From Desulfobacteraceae bacterium (GTDB lineage Bacteria; Desulfobacterota; Desulfobacteria; Desulfobacterales; Desulfobacteraceae), in assembly GCA_016743945.1 (NCBI GenBank), contig JADGFI010000003.1, positions 124,001 through 188,000 of the forward strand: 64,000 bases of DNA, read 5' to 3'. Position 1 is the stretch's first letter. Each line of letters starts with the position of its first letter. The notes beneath the pieces are model-generated. The model saw only the letters and a list, made by a program, of their open reading frames with translations, was not told the origin of the DNA and searched no databases. The position numbers and the translations under genes are program-made. Positions 19,218-29,050 of this stretch are shown in pieces.

Positions 19218-19736
19218 TTAAGGCAAGTTGAGAATAAAGTCTCCGGCACACTCCCCTTTGCTGTGCATCAGACACTTGTTCACCTGGGGGGTCATCGTGT
19301 ATGGGATGTTCAAGGTATCAAGCCAGCATTCAATGCGATGGAGTACGCCGCATTCATATTTATCGGAGATGCCCAGTCTGCACATACCCTTATATGCAAA
19401 ACACGCGTCTTTTCCCGTCTCCCAGTGAAGAATGTTTTTGGAGGGGGTGTTAAATTTCACCTGCATGAAATCGGCTAAAACAAGTTCTAATGCGCCGTTG
19501 AGAAACATCATCAACTCATCAAAGGTGCCAAAATCTTTTTTAAACCCAAGCGCCTTTTTCAGTCTTCCCACCTCGATTGCGGCCATGGATTTAACGGCGG
19601 CTCTGTTCAACCGGTTTGTTTTTTCAATACCAAACTCCTGAAGGCAATGAACAAACCACATGGCGTCATGGGTAATCCACCCTTTGCTGATCAACTCCTT
19701 GATCTCTTTTTTTTCCAGCGTATCCAATGTCTCCAT
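19218..19736 (-). CDS. DUF6125-like protein
   Basis: This 172-residue protein has no signal peptide and looks cytoplasmic. It resembles the DUF6125 group of anaerobes in its opening (KGWITHDAMWFVHCLQEFG) and in its Cys-bearing C-terminus (CLMHSKGECAGDFILNL). Several spaced cysteines (AYKGMCRLG, KYECGVLHRIECW) could bind a metal or cofactor, but this is a guess. The start at 19736 is set by AAAGGAG six bases upstream. It directly follows the TetR gene on the same strand, so it is probably part of that regulator's operon. No biochemical role is known to me. Confidence 0.6.
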   Translation of the reverse strand: METLDTLEKKEIKELISKGWITHDAMWFVHCLQEFGIEKTNRLNRAAVKSMAAIEVGRLKKALGFKKDFGTFDELMMFLNGALELVLADFMQVKFNTPSKNILHWETGKDACFAYKGMCRLGISDKYECGVLHRIECWLDTLNIPYTMTPQVNKCLMHSKGECAGDFILNLP

Positions 19737-19756
19737 TTTATCTCCTTTCATGCCTG

Positions 19757-20368
19757 TTATGATTCAAGACAAAGCGCCCGCCAGGCAGCAAGCCCTAATG
19801 CATTGGCAGCCCGGGAAATTCCTGGTTTGGTAATCACACCTGAAACGAGCATCCTTGAATATTCCTGGCAGGGTCCCAGCAATATCGAAATATAAAGCTC
19901 TTTGGGCAACGGCCGCAATATACCCGATTCAATATGCCGGCCGAACCAGGTTGCACATACTTTCATGAACACCTTATTCAGTGAACTAAATTCGTCTGCT
20001 GTGGCACCCATAAATTCAGCATGGCGCTTCTGAAGTAAAAAACGGGCCCAATCAGGATTGTTCTCTACCCACTTGAGATGATATTTTATAAGTGCAAAGA
20101 TACCCTCCCTGGCTTTCTCCTGTTTTTGCAATATATCAAGAAAACCGGTCTGGTAATCCTGAATTCCTTCCAGATAAACCTGGGCTGCAAGCAGTTCTTT
20201 TGATTTAAAATGATGATAAAGACTGCCGGTATTGGCGTTGCTGCGATGACAGATATCCGCGATTCTGGTTTCAGAGTAACCGTTTTCCGTAAAGCAGGCC
20301 AGGGCTGCCTGGATAATCTGTCTTTGCTTCTTTTTTGTTGCTGCATGCCGGGTGCTTCGTTTTTCCAT
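19757..20368 (-). CDS. TetR/AcrR-family regulator
   Basis: This 203-residue repressor-type protein has the TetR helix-turn-helix near the N-terminus (RIADICHRSNANTGSLYHHF, followed by KSKELL). The rest is the helical ligand-binding domain, whose ligand is unknown. It is followed 20 bases later by the DUF6125-like gene. A perfect inverted repeat overlaps its own start codon, which points to autoregulation. Confidence 0.9.
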   Translation of the reverse strand: MEKRSTRHAATKKKQRQIIQAALACFTENGYSETRIADICHRSNANTGSLYHHFKSKELLAAQVYLEGIQDYQTGFLDILQKQEKAREGIFALIKYHLKWVENNPDWARFLLQKRHAEFMGATADEFSSLNKVFMKVCATWFGRHIESGILRPLPKELYISILLGPCQEYSRMLVSGVITKPGISRAANALGLAAWRALCLES

Positions 20369-20389
20369 TCTTGAATATTATTCAAGAAT
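20367..20389. promoter_or_regulatory. Probable TetR operator (perfect inverted repeat)
   Basis: ATTCTTGAAT (20367-20376), a 3-base spacer ATT and ATTCAAGAAT (20380-20389) make a perfect 10+10 inverted repeat. It overlaps the start codon of the TetR gene, a normal place for a TetR-family operator. Binding is inferred. Confidence 0.65.
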
Positions 20390-20583
20390 ATCATTAAAGT
20401 CAACTGTTTTATGGGACGCAGAGTTGCCCTAGGACAGTCTCCAGATGGCAAAAAAGACTATCTGGAAATAGAAGATCTGATGATTTAGGCGGGAAATTTT
20501 ACAGAGGTTGCTGCGGCCCCATTAGGGCCATGATCAGCCTGCCCCGGCTATACAGCACCAGTGGCAGGCCTTTTACAAAAAGT

Positions 20584-21690
20584 CTAAAGAATAATATTTA
20601 AAATACGCCGTAAAGGCTCTGCGGCTCCCCACAGAAGCTGATCCCCCACGGAGAAAGCCGTTAAAAAATCCTCCCCCAGGTTCATCTTCCGTATCCGGCC
20701 CACGGGCACGGTAAGGGTGCCGGTAACGGCAGCCGGAGTCAATTGCGAAATGGTGTCTTCCTTAAGGTTGGGGACCACCTTTACCCAATCATTATTGGCT
20801 GCCAGCATGGCATTGATCTCATCCAGTGGCAGATTTTTTTTCAGTTTAATGGTAAAGGCCTGGCTGTGGCACCGCATGGAGCTGATGCGGACACACTGAC
20901 CGTCAATGGGAACAAAATTGTCGGACCGCCCCAAAATTTTGTTGGTCTCCACCAGCCCCTTCCATTCTTCCCGGGTCTGTCCGTTGTCCATGGCCCGGTC
21001 AATCCAGGGAATCAGACTGGCCCCCAGGGGCACGGCCCAATTGGCCACGGGAAATCCCTTGGATCGGATGGTGTTGGTAACATTTCGGTCCAGATCCAAG
21101 ATGGCTGCGGCAGGATTGTCCAGGATACCGGCTGCCTTGTCCCCGATATATCGCATCTGGGCGACCAATTCTTCCATATTTTTGGCACCAGACCCGGAAG
21201 CGGCCTGGTAGGTCATGGAGGTGAGCCACTCCACCACATCGTTTTCAAACAGACCACCCAGGGCCATAAGCATGAGGGAAACCGTGCAATTTCCCCCGAT
21301 ATAGTTTTTAATCCCCCGGGCAAGACCTTTTTCTATAAGGTCATTGTTGACCGGATCCAGGACAATGATGCTCTGTTCATCCATCCGCAGGGTGGAGGCT
21401 GCATCAATCCAGTATCCCTTCCAATCGTTCTCTTCAAGTTTGGGACGCACCGCCTCGGTATAAGAGCCGCCCTGACAAGATAAAATAATATCCATCTCCA
21501 TGAGGGCATCCACATTGTGGGCATCAATCAGGGCCGGGGAATCAACCCCCACATCCGGTGCTTTCTGGCCTGCCTGGGAGGTGGTAAAAAAAATCGGGGT
21601 GAATTTTTTAAAATCATTTTCCGCCATCATTCTTTCCATGAGAACAGACCCCACCATTCCCCGCCAGCCGACCAATCCAACTTTTTTCAT
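20584..21690 (-). CDS. asd: Aspartate-semialdehyde dehydrogenase
   Basis: This 368-residue cytoplasmic enzyme reduces aspartyl phosphate to aspartate semialdehyde with NADPH, a branch point to lysine, threonine, methionine and cell-wall diaminopimelate. The dinucleotide-binding start [18 protein letters not shown] is typical of the gamma-proteobacterial-type enzyme. The catalytic Cys135 sits in [11 protein letters not shown], and [16 protein letters not shown] and [12 protein letters not shown] are also conserved. It stands alone, with 266 bases before the next gene. Confidence 0.95.
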   Translation of the reverse strand: MKKVGLVGWRGMVGSVLMERMMAENDFKKFTPIFFTTSQAGQKAPDVGVDSPALIDAHNVDALMEMDIILSCQGGSYTEAVRPKLEENDWKGYWIDAASTLRMDEQSIIVLDPVNNDLIEKGLARGIKNYIGGNCTVSLMLMALGGLFENDVVEWLTSMTYQAASGSGAKNMEELVAQMRYIGDKAAGILDNPAAAILDLDRNVTNTIRSKGFPVANWAVPLGASLIPWIDRAMDNGQTREEWKGLVETNKILGRSDNFVPIDGQCVRISSMRCHSQAFTIKLKKNLPLDEINAMLAANNDWVKVVPNLKEDTISQLTPAAVTGTLTVPVGRIRKMNLGEDFLTAFSVGDQLLWGAAEPLRRILNIIL

Positions 21691-21956
21691 CTTTCTATCC
21701 TCCCAAAACGATTGAACAATTTTCCATAAAACCTTATTTATATCTGTTTTTTTTAAAAGATACCAGTCTTAACAAAAAAATCAGGATATTTCCCAATGAA
21801 GAACTGCTTTTTTGCTATTTTGGAAAAGAATCCCGAAGACAAGATGAAGGCATTGGATGATGTCGATATGACAAAGACAGCAAAAGAGAAAGCTGTTTTT
21901 TCTCCAGAGAATGACATTTTTTTTGCAAACAATATCAATAAATTCAAAGGAAGTGT

Positions 21957-24041
21957 TTATCTGAAAACAAATTTAAAAATCTTTAGCCTTGTACCTGCCA
22001 TTAATGCCATGCCCATCAACAAAAAGAAAATCACACTTTGCTCAAAGGGTGACGTATGGACGGCAACATACCCGAATACAATAAGTGGCATCAACCCTAT
22101 CCTGACAACAACTCTCAGCAATCCATGCCGGGCAATCACATCTGCAACAGGCGGTGAATACCGGTAATAGGCGCTTACAAATTTACTTCCAAGCCGGGAG
22201 TTTAGAAGGTAGATATCCCTGAAATCCTTTAAAATCTGAACATGGGTTTCCATTGGAGATCCAAATGCTGCAGTGGCAATAAAGCAACCACTGCCGCCGC
22301 CATCCTCGCCACTGCTAACACTACTGCTCCCCCCTCCACTAGTACTTGGAGGAACCAATGCAATACTTCCCGGACCTGACGGATCAACAATAATACCATT
22401 GGCCACGCCATCACTATCTCCGGGTCCGCCGTCAACCAGATGGAGCTGTACAGATTTATTGTCGGAACTGAATTGAACATTACCCGGGTAATCCCTTGAA
22501 TACTCTGCCCACCCATTGATCAGATCATACTTATACCAACTGGTTCCAACAGGTTCTGAAAAATAGATATTTACCTTGGCAGTGTCACCGATATTGGCAA
22601 CTCTTATTTTGAACTGGATTAACCCAAAATTCAAGTCATTCGGTTTGTCAAATGTGTCTAAAATATCATCCGGGTCAATGACTTTCAAAGAATCAACAGC
22701 CGTAACATTATTGGAAGCTTCAAGGCCAAATGATATGCCATCACCGGCAACCATTTTATAACTATTTGATGAAACATCAAGATACCCGTCATTATCGAGA
22801 TCAATCGTACCGTCAGTCACCTGTTGAATATCAGGCACCCCATTCCCGTCAGGATCTTCGGGGTCGGCCACCATGGTCGAAAAAGAAAAGGGATCAGACC
22901 AAAGGGAGCTAACTTTTAAAACATCAAAAAACCGAACCCGCCAGTAATAGGTTTCACCTTCATCAAGTATAAATTCAGGAATGGTTAAAAAGGTAAGGGA
23001 ATCGTATGATTCCAATTCATACACGATATTTTCAGGGATAGTAAATGTAGATTCTGTACTGATTTGCCATTGTGTCTTTTCATGGGCATCATTCTCGTTG
23101 TCAGCATAAGCGTTTGTGCTGACCTTGGGGGTCAATGAGACATTTGTAGAAGTAGTTATCGGCAGATTGAGAACGGGCTTTTCAGGGGATTTGTTTGAAA
23201 CATTGGTGCCCCCAGAATATTCAAGAAAATTTGTGAGACCATCCCCGTCTATATCCCCGTCCGCATCATCCAAAAGCGGGTTCAGACCGTTTTGAACCTC
23301 CCATGCGTCATCCATGCCATCATCATCACTGTCATTATCAACAGGACTTGTTCCTGTGGTATATTCCAGCTGATTATACAGGCCATCTGAATCTGAATCT
23401 AAAAAAGCGCTGGTAATTCCGTAAAAGGCTTCCCAGTCATCTGCCATGCTGTCGTTGTCATCGTCATTTAAAACAATTGAACCTGAAATCAATCCATGGT
23501 CTTTATTGTCTGTGATATCAGAAACCATCATGGTAAAGATGGTATACTCAGGAATATAACGCATAAAAAGCCGGTATGTCCTGTCTGTTCGGGCAATTTT
23601 ATGTGCGGCATCAAAAAGAATTGTTGGACTGAACTCATAATTATCTTTGCTATCCGCTCCCAGCATGTTGCTCTCGTTAAAGGTAACGTCAATGGTGTTA
23701 TTGCCATGATCAATGGATGGATATGCGACAATGTTCGGGCTGTCCCTATAAGAAAGAGGTGAGGACAAAGGCCCATCCTGATTTGTTGTTGAATAGGCAT
23801 TGACTGCGAAGAAATATGTCTGGGCTGGCACAAGACCTAAAAGGTCCAGATCATAAGCGGTTGCATCTCCCACATCTACCACCTGGGTATAGTTGCCGGT
23901 GGTGCCATAATGAACTTTATAACCGGCAATGACACAATTTTCTGTTGATTCGACAGGACTCCAACGAAGCACAGCAGCAAAGGAAGAGGAAACAAAGAAG
24001 ATATATATTAGAAAAATAAATCCAAAATAATTTTTACCCAT
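21957..24041 (-). CDS. Secreted choice-of-anchor U / CFI-box C-terminal protein
   Basis: This 694-residue exported protein starts with a signal peptide (FGFIFLIYIFFVSSSFAA). Next come a fibronectin type III-like domain (to about residue 115), a run of Asp-rich TSP3-like calcium-binding repeats (DSDSDGLYNQLEYTTGTSP, DSDDDGMDDAWEVQNGLNP, DGDGLTNFLEYSGGT), a second FN3-like domain and a choice-of-anchor-U-like region (KVNIYFSEPVG to IIVDPSGPGS). A Gly/Ser linker leads to CFIATAAFGSP, the CFI box, and a hydrophobic C-terminal tail. It is probably a surface-displayed protein held by an uncharacterised sorting signal; a partner protease was not seen in the window. Confidence 0.78.
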   Translation of the reverse strand: MGKNYFGFIFLIYIFFVSSSFAAVLRWSPVESTENCVIAGYKVHYGTTGNYTQVVDVGDATAYDLDLLGLVPAQTYFFAVNAYSTTNQDGPLSSPLSYRDSPNIVAYPSIDHGNNTIDVTFNESNMLGADSKDNYEFSPTILFDAAHKIARTDRTYRLFMRYIPEYTIFTMMVSDITDNKDHGLISGSIVLNDDDNDSMADDWEAFYGITSAFLDSDSDGLYNQLEYTTGTSPVDNDSDDDGMDDAWEVQNGLNPLLDDADGDIDGDGLTNFLEYSGGTNVSNKSPEKPVLNLPITTSTNVSLTPKVSTNAYADNENDAHEKTQWQISTESTFTIPENIVYELESYDSLTFLTIPEFILDEGETYYWRVRFFDVLKVSSLWSDPFSFSTMVADPEDPDGNGVPDIQQVTDGTIDLDNDGYLDVSSNSYKMVAGDGISFGLEASNNVTAVDSLKVIDPDDILDTFDKPNDLNFGLIQFKIRVANIGDTAKVNIYFSEPVGTSWYKYDLINGWAEYSRDYPGNVQFSSDNKSVQLHLVDGGPGDSDGVANGIIVDPSGPGSIALVPPSTSGGGSSSVSSGEDGGGSGCFIATAAFGSPMETHVQILKDFRDIYLLNSRLGSKFVSAYYRYSPPVADVIARHGLLRVVVRIGLMPLIVFGYVAVHTSPFEQSVIFFLLMGMALMAGTRLKIFKFVFR

Positions 24042-24603
24042 ATTTTTTTATAACTCTTATTTTACTTTTGCTGTTCAGTTCTTGTATTTCTCTTGGCCGT
24101 CTGTGCAACAACATGAAGCCCTATTTTAATTAATTCGCCTGCCAAACTATCCGTTTGCCAACACGATATCGTGCAATCAAAATAGATTACAAATTCCATG
24201 CCACAACATCAAAAAAACAACAACTATCTGATATAACAATATATTTTTCTAAGTCTCCGAATGTCTAAAACCAATAGCTGAATGGAATTTCATACACTAT
24301 TTACTTTCACTCTGAGCTTCCCCTTGATGGCAGGGGACATTGGACGTTAAAATACTGACTGGTTTTTCCTACATAGATTTTTCTCAGACGCTGGAAACAG
24401 CCCTTTGGGATTGCGCTTTTTGTGCAGACATGGGAAGTGTTTCAAAAGAAAAATAATCAGTGACAAAACGACAGGAATACTAAAGACAGTAGGTTGATCA
24501 GAGGTGGGAACAAAAAAAATCAAAACAGGGTAGGGGCCAGACAGCCCCTTTTGTCTTTCCAAAAATGCATATTTGTAACCATCACGCCCCTGTATGGAAT
24601 TCA
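24042..24603. other. Intergenic region with weak hairpin and palindrome
   Basis: This 562-base AT-rich stretch lies upstream of the surface protein gene and downstream of the sigma-54 regulator gene. A perfect 12-base palindrome (CACGATATCGTG, 24162-24173) may be a regulator site. A short hairpin, AGGGGC/GCCCCT (24532-24549), with a T-rich run further on (minus strand), may weakly end the regulator transcript. An 85-codon GTG-started frame on the minus strand crosses that hairpin and I do not accept it as a gene. Confidence 0.4.
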
Positions 24604-25965
24604 CTACAGGTCCTTTCTGAAATCATCTGCCTGTAATCCACATTTTTTCATCAGTTCATAAAGATCCGCCCGGTATTTTCCTGCAAGTTTAGCGGCTTTA
24701 GTGACATTTCCCTGGGTTAATTCAAGAAGCTCCACCAGGTATTCTCTTTCAAAATCCAATTTGGCATCCTTAAGGGTTTTTACCCCAGCAAGGGAAGAAT
24801 CGGCTTTATTTAAAACGATCAAATCTTCGGAAATAATATCACTGTCAGACATGGCAACGCTATATTCAACAACATTTTTAAGCTCTCTGATGTTTCCCGG
24901 CCATGAAGACTGAAGAAGTTTTTCCATGGCGCGGGAAGAAAATTTTTTAACAGGTTTTTTCATACGGGTTCTAAATTCATTTAAAAAATGATGGGCAAGT
25001 AGAGGGATGCTCTCCTTTCTCTCGCGCAAAGGAGGGAGATGGATAGGAATCACATGGATTCGATAATACAGGTCTTCTCTGAAATTGCCTTTTTTCACTT
25101 CCTCGGCAATGTTTGTGTTGGTTGCTGCAATCATCCTCACAAGCAAAGAGACCTTCTCGCCTCCCCCCAAGGGGTAAAATTCATTTTCCTGAATGACTCT
25201 GAGCAGCTTCGCCTGTAAAGAAAGCGGAATTTCAGAAATTTCATCAAAGAAGAAAGTGCCGCCCTGGGCCTTTTCCAACAACCCCTGCCTGTCGGAAACC
25301 GCCCCGGTAAAAGCCCCTTTTTTGTGACCGAAAAGCTCACTTTCAAAAAGCGTCTCCGGGATGGCCCCACAATTAACCGCTATAAACGGGGCATCCCGCC
25401 GGGAACTTGCGACATGAAGTGTTTTGGCAATCAGCTCTTTGCCGGTACCGCTTTCACCCTGGATCAAAACATTGGAATCTGTATCTGCTGCCTGGGCGAC
25501 CAGCTTTAAGACGTCTTTCATCTTTTTATCTTTTCCAATGATATTGTCAAACCCGTACTGTTCTGACAACATTCCCCTAAGCACCTTGACCTCCTTGACC
25601 AGGTTCTTTTTTTCAAGACAGGTTTTCACCTGATGGATCAGTTCTGCATCTTTAAAGGGTTTTGTCAAAAAAGAATGGGCCCCTTTTTGAATGGCTGCAA
25701 CAGCCCGTTTAATCGTTCCATGGGCAGTCAGTATGATGACCGGGAGTTCCGGATCAATGCCCTGAAGTCTTTCCATCAATTCAATCCCGGTTTCTCTTTT
25801 TAACTGATAATCAATGAGGGCCAGGTCGAAAAAACCCTGGGTTTGAAGGGCAAATGCTTCATCTTCATCTGTCGCACCGGTAACCGAATATTTTTCTGCC
25901 TCAAGCCTCATTGTGAGAACCTTTAAAACAGATGGATCATCATCCACGATAAGAATTTTTTCCAT
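24604..25965 (-). CDS. glrR: Sigma-54-dependent response regulator, GlrR/QseF-like
   Basis: This 453-residue protein is an NtrC-type activator. The receiver domain carries Asp52 (ALIDYQLK). The AAA+ domain has Walker A GESGTGKE, the sigma-54-contact loop GAFTGA and the block GTFFFDEISEIPLSLQAKLL. A Fis-type helix-turn-helix ends the protein (NVTKAAKLAGKYRADLYELM). It lies downstream of a lipoprotein gene and a histidine kinase gene in the order seen for glrK-qseG-glrR in enterobacteria, so I name it on that basis. Its target promoters are not known here. Confidence 0.85.
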   Translation of the reverse strand: MEKILIVDDDPSVLKVLTMRLEAEKYSVTGATDEDEAFALQTQGFFDLALIDYQLKRETGIELMERLQGIDPELPVIILTAHGTIKRAVAAIQKGAHSFLTKPFKDAELIHQVKTCLEKKNLVKEVKVLRGMLSEQYGFDNIIGKDKKMKDVLKLVAQAADTDSNVLIQGESGTGKELIAKTLHVASSRRDAPFIAVNCGAIPETLFESELFGHKKGAFTGAVSDRQGLLEKAQGGTFFFDEISEIPLSLQAKLLRVIQENEFYPLGGGEKVSLLVRMIAATNTNIAEEVKKGNFREDLYYRIHVIPIHLPPLRERKESIPLLAHHFLNEFRTRMKKPVKKFSSRAMEKLLQSSWPGNIRELKNVVEYSVAMSDSDIISEDLIVLNKADSSLAGVKTLKDAKLDFEREYLVELLELTQGNVTKAAKLAGKYRADLYELMKKCGLQADDFRKDL

Positions 25966-25968
25966 AAT

Positions 25969-26493
25969 TTAGGTACCCGAATTAATTTGATCCCCTTCAA
26001 GATCAATTTTTTTGAAATCCTTAATTTGTTTTCGAAGTATCTTGTTTTCAGCCTCAAGGCCTTCCACTGTTTTTGATAATGCTTTCATTCGTTCTTGTTT
26101 CAGGGTCAATTTACCCATTGCAGAATTTTGTTTTTGTATTATCATGCTCAGTTGTTCAAGTTTTCTGGAAAACGTACAAAATATTTTTTCATCTTGAATC
26201 ACTTTCTTTAAAAGCGAGGCATTCATTTGTGCAGATACCAAAATCACCCGGGCATAGGGCTCGCTCCCATTTGTCGAATCATCATAACGCCTTTCAAGCT
26301 TATCGTTTTCTGCCAGCGCTAGCGTAAAATTATCCTGACTGATAGAATTGTGAATCCGCTCAAGGTGCTGGAAGTCTGTCACATATTCCGGCCTGATAAG
26401 AGACTGACAGCTTGAAAGAAGAACCATCACCCCCAGACCAATGGCAAGGTGAAAAAAAATTGAGTTCCCTTTGGATAATCGCTTTCCGCCCAT
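25969..26493 (-). CDS. QseG-like outer-membrane lipoprotein
   Basis: This 174-residue protein has a lipoprotein signal ending in LLSSC, so the mature form should be lipid-anchored at its Cys. The mature part is alpha-helical and the last 60 or so residues look like a coiled coil (LTLKQERMKALSKTVEGLEA). It lies between the histidine kinase and the sigma-54 response regulator, overlapping the end of the kinase gene by 67 bases and ending three bases before the regulator. QseG of enterobacteria occupies the same place and acts on the kinase GlrK/QseE. Homology to QseG is inferred from size, lipobox and position, not from clear sequence identity. Confidence 0.65.
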   Translation of the reverse strand: MGGKRLSKGNSIFFHLAIGLGVMVLLSSCQSLIRPEYVTDFQHLERIHNSISQDNFTLALAENDKLERRYDDSTNGSEPYARVILVSAQMNASLLKKVIQDEKIFCTFSRKLEQLSMIIQKQNSAMGKLTLKQERMKALSKTVEGLEAENKILRKQIKDFKKIDLEGDQINSGT

Positions 26494-27869
26494 ATATCAC
26501 CCCCGTGTGCTTTTACGATGTGCTTTGAAATGGAAAGCCCGAGTCCTGTCCCCATTCGGGTTTCAATACCGTTGTCGATCTGCTTAAATTTTTGGAAAAT
26601 TGCTTTTAAATACTCAGTTTTAATCCCACAACCGCTGTCTGTAACGGAAACCACAACCCTTTCCCCGTCTTTATCCAACAAACATTTTACAAGAATGTTG
26701 CCATGGGCAGGGGTAAACTTCAAGGCATTTCCGATGAGATTGTCCAGGATCTCCCGGATACGGTCTCCATCAGCTGAGAGCAGGGGGATTTCGGGCGGTG
26801 GAACGAATTCAAGATCTATCTTTTTCTTCTTAGCCAAAGGCGCTAACTTTAATACAGATTTTCGAATCACCAGGGGCAGATCAAAATCCGCAAACTGGTA
26901 ATCCATTGCCTTGGCTTCCATTTTAGAATAATCAAGAAGTCTCATCACAGAATTCAAAAGCCGGTCACACTCCTCATGGATCAGGGCATATAATTCATAC
27001 AGTTTTTGTGGATGTTCGGCATAAAGATTCTTAGACAACATAATGGAAGCTTCCTTGATAGCCGTCACCGGGGTCTTGAGTTCGTGGGAAACATGACTGA
27101 TAAAATCCCTTTTTAAATGATCCAGCTCAGTAAGTCTCTGGGACATGGCATTGAAATGGCGGGACAGATCCCGAATCTCACGAGGCCCCTTAGTGGTTTC
27201 CAACTCTTTAAAATGACCATGGGAAATCTCCTCGGTTTTTTTCTTAAAACGGGATATAGAAGTCGTGATGAAGCGGGTATTAACAAGGGAAATAACCCCC
27301 CCCAAAAATACTGTCAAAGCTGTAATAATAATCGTCATTATAAAAATTTGCCGACTCAGGAGATTGCTTAAATCGATATTTTTATTAATCGCCCGTTTAT
27401 TTTGATTAATAATCTTTTTTAGATGGACTGCCATTTGTTCAAATTCCAAGTCATGATTTTCAAGGTTTTTTCCCGGCCCATCATTTTTAACCAGCGTTGC
27501 ATTTTCTTCAAAACACCTTATTAATTCCATGTACAAAATTCTGGTGTCAACGATCAACCGCTGCTGTTCATCTAATTCAATTAGATAGCTTATCAGTCCG
27601 AAATCCTTTTCAATCAGAATTTCCAACTTTTGAACCCGGTGATAGTAATCCATATCGCCAGACACGTAGTACTTTCGGATGAACTTCATCAATGCGGTAA
27701 AAGAATCAAAAAGACGGTCGCCAATAATAAGACCGGCCCCGTTAATTTCCACAATTTCCCTTGTTATTTTCTGAAGGTTGCCAAGCTTATACGTAACAGC
27801 TCCACCCCAAAAGGTGACCAACAAAAGAACAATCAGGTTTCCTAAAATCAGACGTTTAAAAATGGACAT
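26427..27869 (-). CDS. glrK: Sensor histidine kinase, GlrK/QseE-like
   Basis: This 480-residue inner-membrane kinase has two membrane segments (LILGNLIVLLLVTFWGGAV and IFIMTIIITALTVFLGGVI) flanking a helical periplasmic domain of about 145 residues, then a HAMP linker. The HisKA domain has His262 in HVSHELKTPVTA. The ATPase domain has NLIGNALKFTP and GTGLGLSISKHIV. The periplasmic part is four-helix-like, as in GlrK. The lipoprotein and sigma-54 response regulator genes follow on the same strand with overlap, so this is one operon. Confidence 0.85.
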   Translation of the reverse strand: MSIFKRLILGNLIVLLLVTFWGGAVTYKLGNLQKITREIVEINGAGLIIGDRLFDSFTALMKFIRKYYVSGDMDYYHRVQKLEILIEKDFGLISYLIELDEQQRLIVDTRILYMELIRCFEENATLVKNDGPGKNLENHDLEFEQMAVHLKKIINQNKRAINKNIDLSNLLSRQIFIMTIIITALTVFLGGVISLVNTRFITTSISRFKKKTEEISHGHFKELETTKGPREIRDLSRHFNAMSQRLTELDHLKRDFISHVSHELKTPVTAIKEASIMLSKNLYAEHPQKLYELYALIHEECDRLLNSVMRLLDYSKMEAKAMDYQFADFDLPLVIRKSVLKLAPLAKKKKIDLEFVPPPEIPLLSADGDRIREILDNLIGNALKFTPAHGNILVKCLLDKDGERVVVSVTDSGCGIKTEYLKAIFQKFKQIDNGIETRMGTGLGLSISKHIVKAHGGDIWAESDYPKGTQFFFTLPLVWG

Positions 27870-28081
27870 ATCTAAGCTGCAATTTATTTTTCTGAAACGA
27901 TTTGATTACACTTTATCCCAATACAAGTTTAGTATGATAGATAGTTCCTTCTTGTCAAGAGAAGTATCGAAGACTAAAACATCGTTTTCTTTTTGACATA
28001 TAATTAAAACCATGGTTTAGCTACCATGACAAATAATTTTTAAGATTTTCTTCATCACAACCCTCTGTGGAGGCATGAGCA

Positions 28082-28975
28082 ATGAAACTGGACAGCAAGT
28101 TAGCCGGGACCCAACTAACCCCACACAGCGCCCGAATCACCTGGCGGGACACCACCAATTTTGCCGCAGCAATCCAGGATGACAATCTTCTTTATTTTGA
28201 TGACAGAGGAGAAAAAGTACTTTTAGCCCCCCCCACCTTTCCCGTTGCCGTGACCTGGCCCATCCTGAGCAATCTGGGCCAATATATTGAATCAAAAACC
28301 TTCCCCAAAGAGGTATTGTTCACCCAGGTCCACTACACCGAACACCTCATCCTCCACCGATTGGTCCGGCCCGGGGATGCGCTGAACCTGACCGGTCAGG
28401 TTGCAGCCATCCTTCCCCACAGGGCAGGAACCCATGCCGTCATCGAACTCATTGCCACAGACAAGAAAAAAAAACCGGTCTTCACCGAATATATAGGGGC
28501 CATGCTCCGGGGGGTTGAATGCCTGGGGGAGGCGGGAAGACAACAACTGCCCACCCTGCCGGAGTTTAATCCTCCCGCCCCCCCTGGCGCCCCGATCTGG
28601 GCCTGCAAACGCCGAATTGAGCAATGGCTCCCCTATGTCTATGACGGGTGTACCCATATTGAATTCCCCATTCATACCTCGCCTAAATTTGCCGAAGAAG
28701 TGGGACTGCCCGGCATTATCCTCCAGGGAACAGCCACCCTGGCCCTGGCGGTCCGGGAGCTCATCAACCGGGAGACAAAAGGCGATCCCGGCCGGGTTGC
28801 AGAGATTGCCTGCAATTTCACCGGTATGGTAAAGCCGGGTACAGATATTAAAATAAATTGCCTTGGATACAAGGACCATTTCCATCACAGGGATATCTTT
28901 TTTAACGTGGGCACTGCAGACAATAAACAAGCCATTCGATCCGGATACCTTAAAATAAAAAAGGAGTCAGTGTGA
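28082..28975 (+). CDS. MaoC-like double-hotdog dehydratase
   Basis: This 297-residue cytoplasmic protein appears to hold two hotdog folds, a FAS1-like dehydratase half (WRDTTNFAAAIQDDN, LLAPPTFPVAV) and a MaoC-like half (HIEFPIHTSPKFAEEVGLPG, IILQGTATLALAV). Proteins of this layout hydrate enoyl-CoA or dehydrate 3-hydroxyacyl-CoA. The normal active-site pattern D-x(4)-H is not obvious in the second half (SPKFAEEVGLPGIILQGT), so the activity is uncertain. A GTG directly overlapping the stop starts a short frame that resembles the beginning of a short-chain dehydrogenase, suggesting that a partner gene has been lost. Confidence 0.72.
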   Translation: MKLDSKLAGTQLTPHSARITWRDTTNFAAAIQDDNLLYFDDRGEKVLLAPPTFPVAVTWPILSNLGQYIESKTFPKEVLFTQVHYTEHLILHRLVRPGDALNLTGQVAAILPHRAGTHAVIELIATDKKKKPVFTEYIGAMLRGVECLGEAGRQQLPTLPEFNPPAPPGAPIWACKRRIEQWLPYVYDGCTHIEFPIHTSPKFAEEVGLPGIILQGTATLALAVRELINRETKGDPGRVAEIACNFTGMVKPGTDIKINCLGYKDHFHHRDIFFNVGTADNKQAIRSGYLKIKKESV

Positions 28976-29050
28976 ACCCAAGACTTGCCATTGTAACCGA
29001 TTATATTAAAAATTAAGCCAAAGGCTTTTTTCTTTCTGGACAACACATTG

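Noticed and set aside
21796-22167. A 123-codon plus-strand frame between asd and the surface protein
   Set aside because: More than half of it is antisense to the surface protein gene and the rest has no family resemblance or strong ribosome-binding site.
24347-24604. An 85-codon minus-strand frame starting with GTG at the stop of the sigma-54 regulator gene
   Set aside because: It crosses a hairpin and T-rich run that look like the end of the regulator transcript, has no ribosome-binding site, and shows no recognisable protein pattern beyond a hydrophobic stretch.
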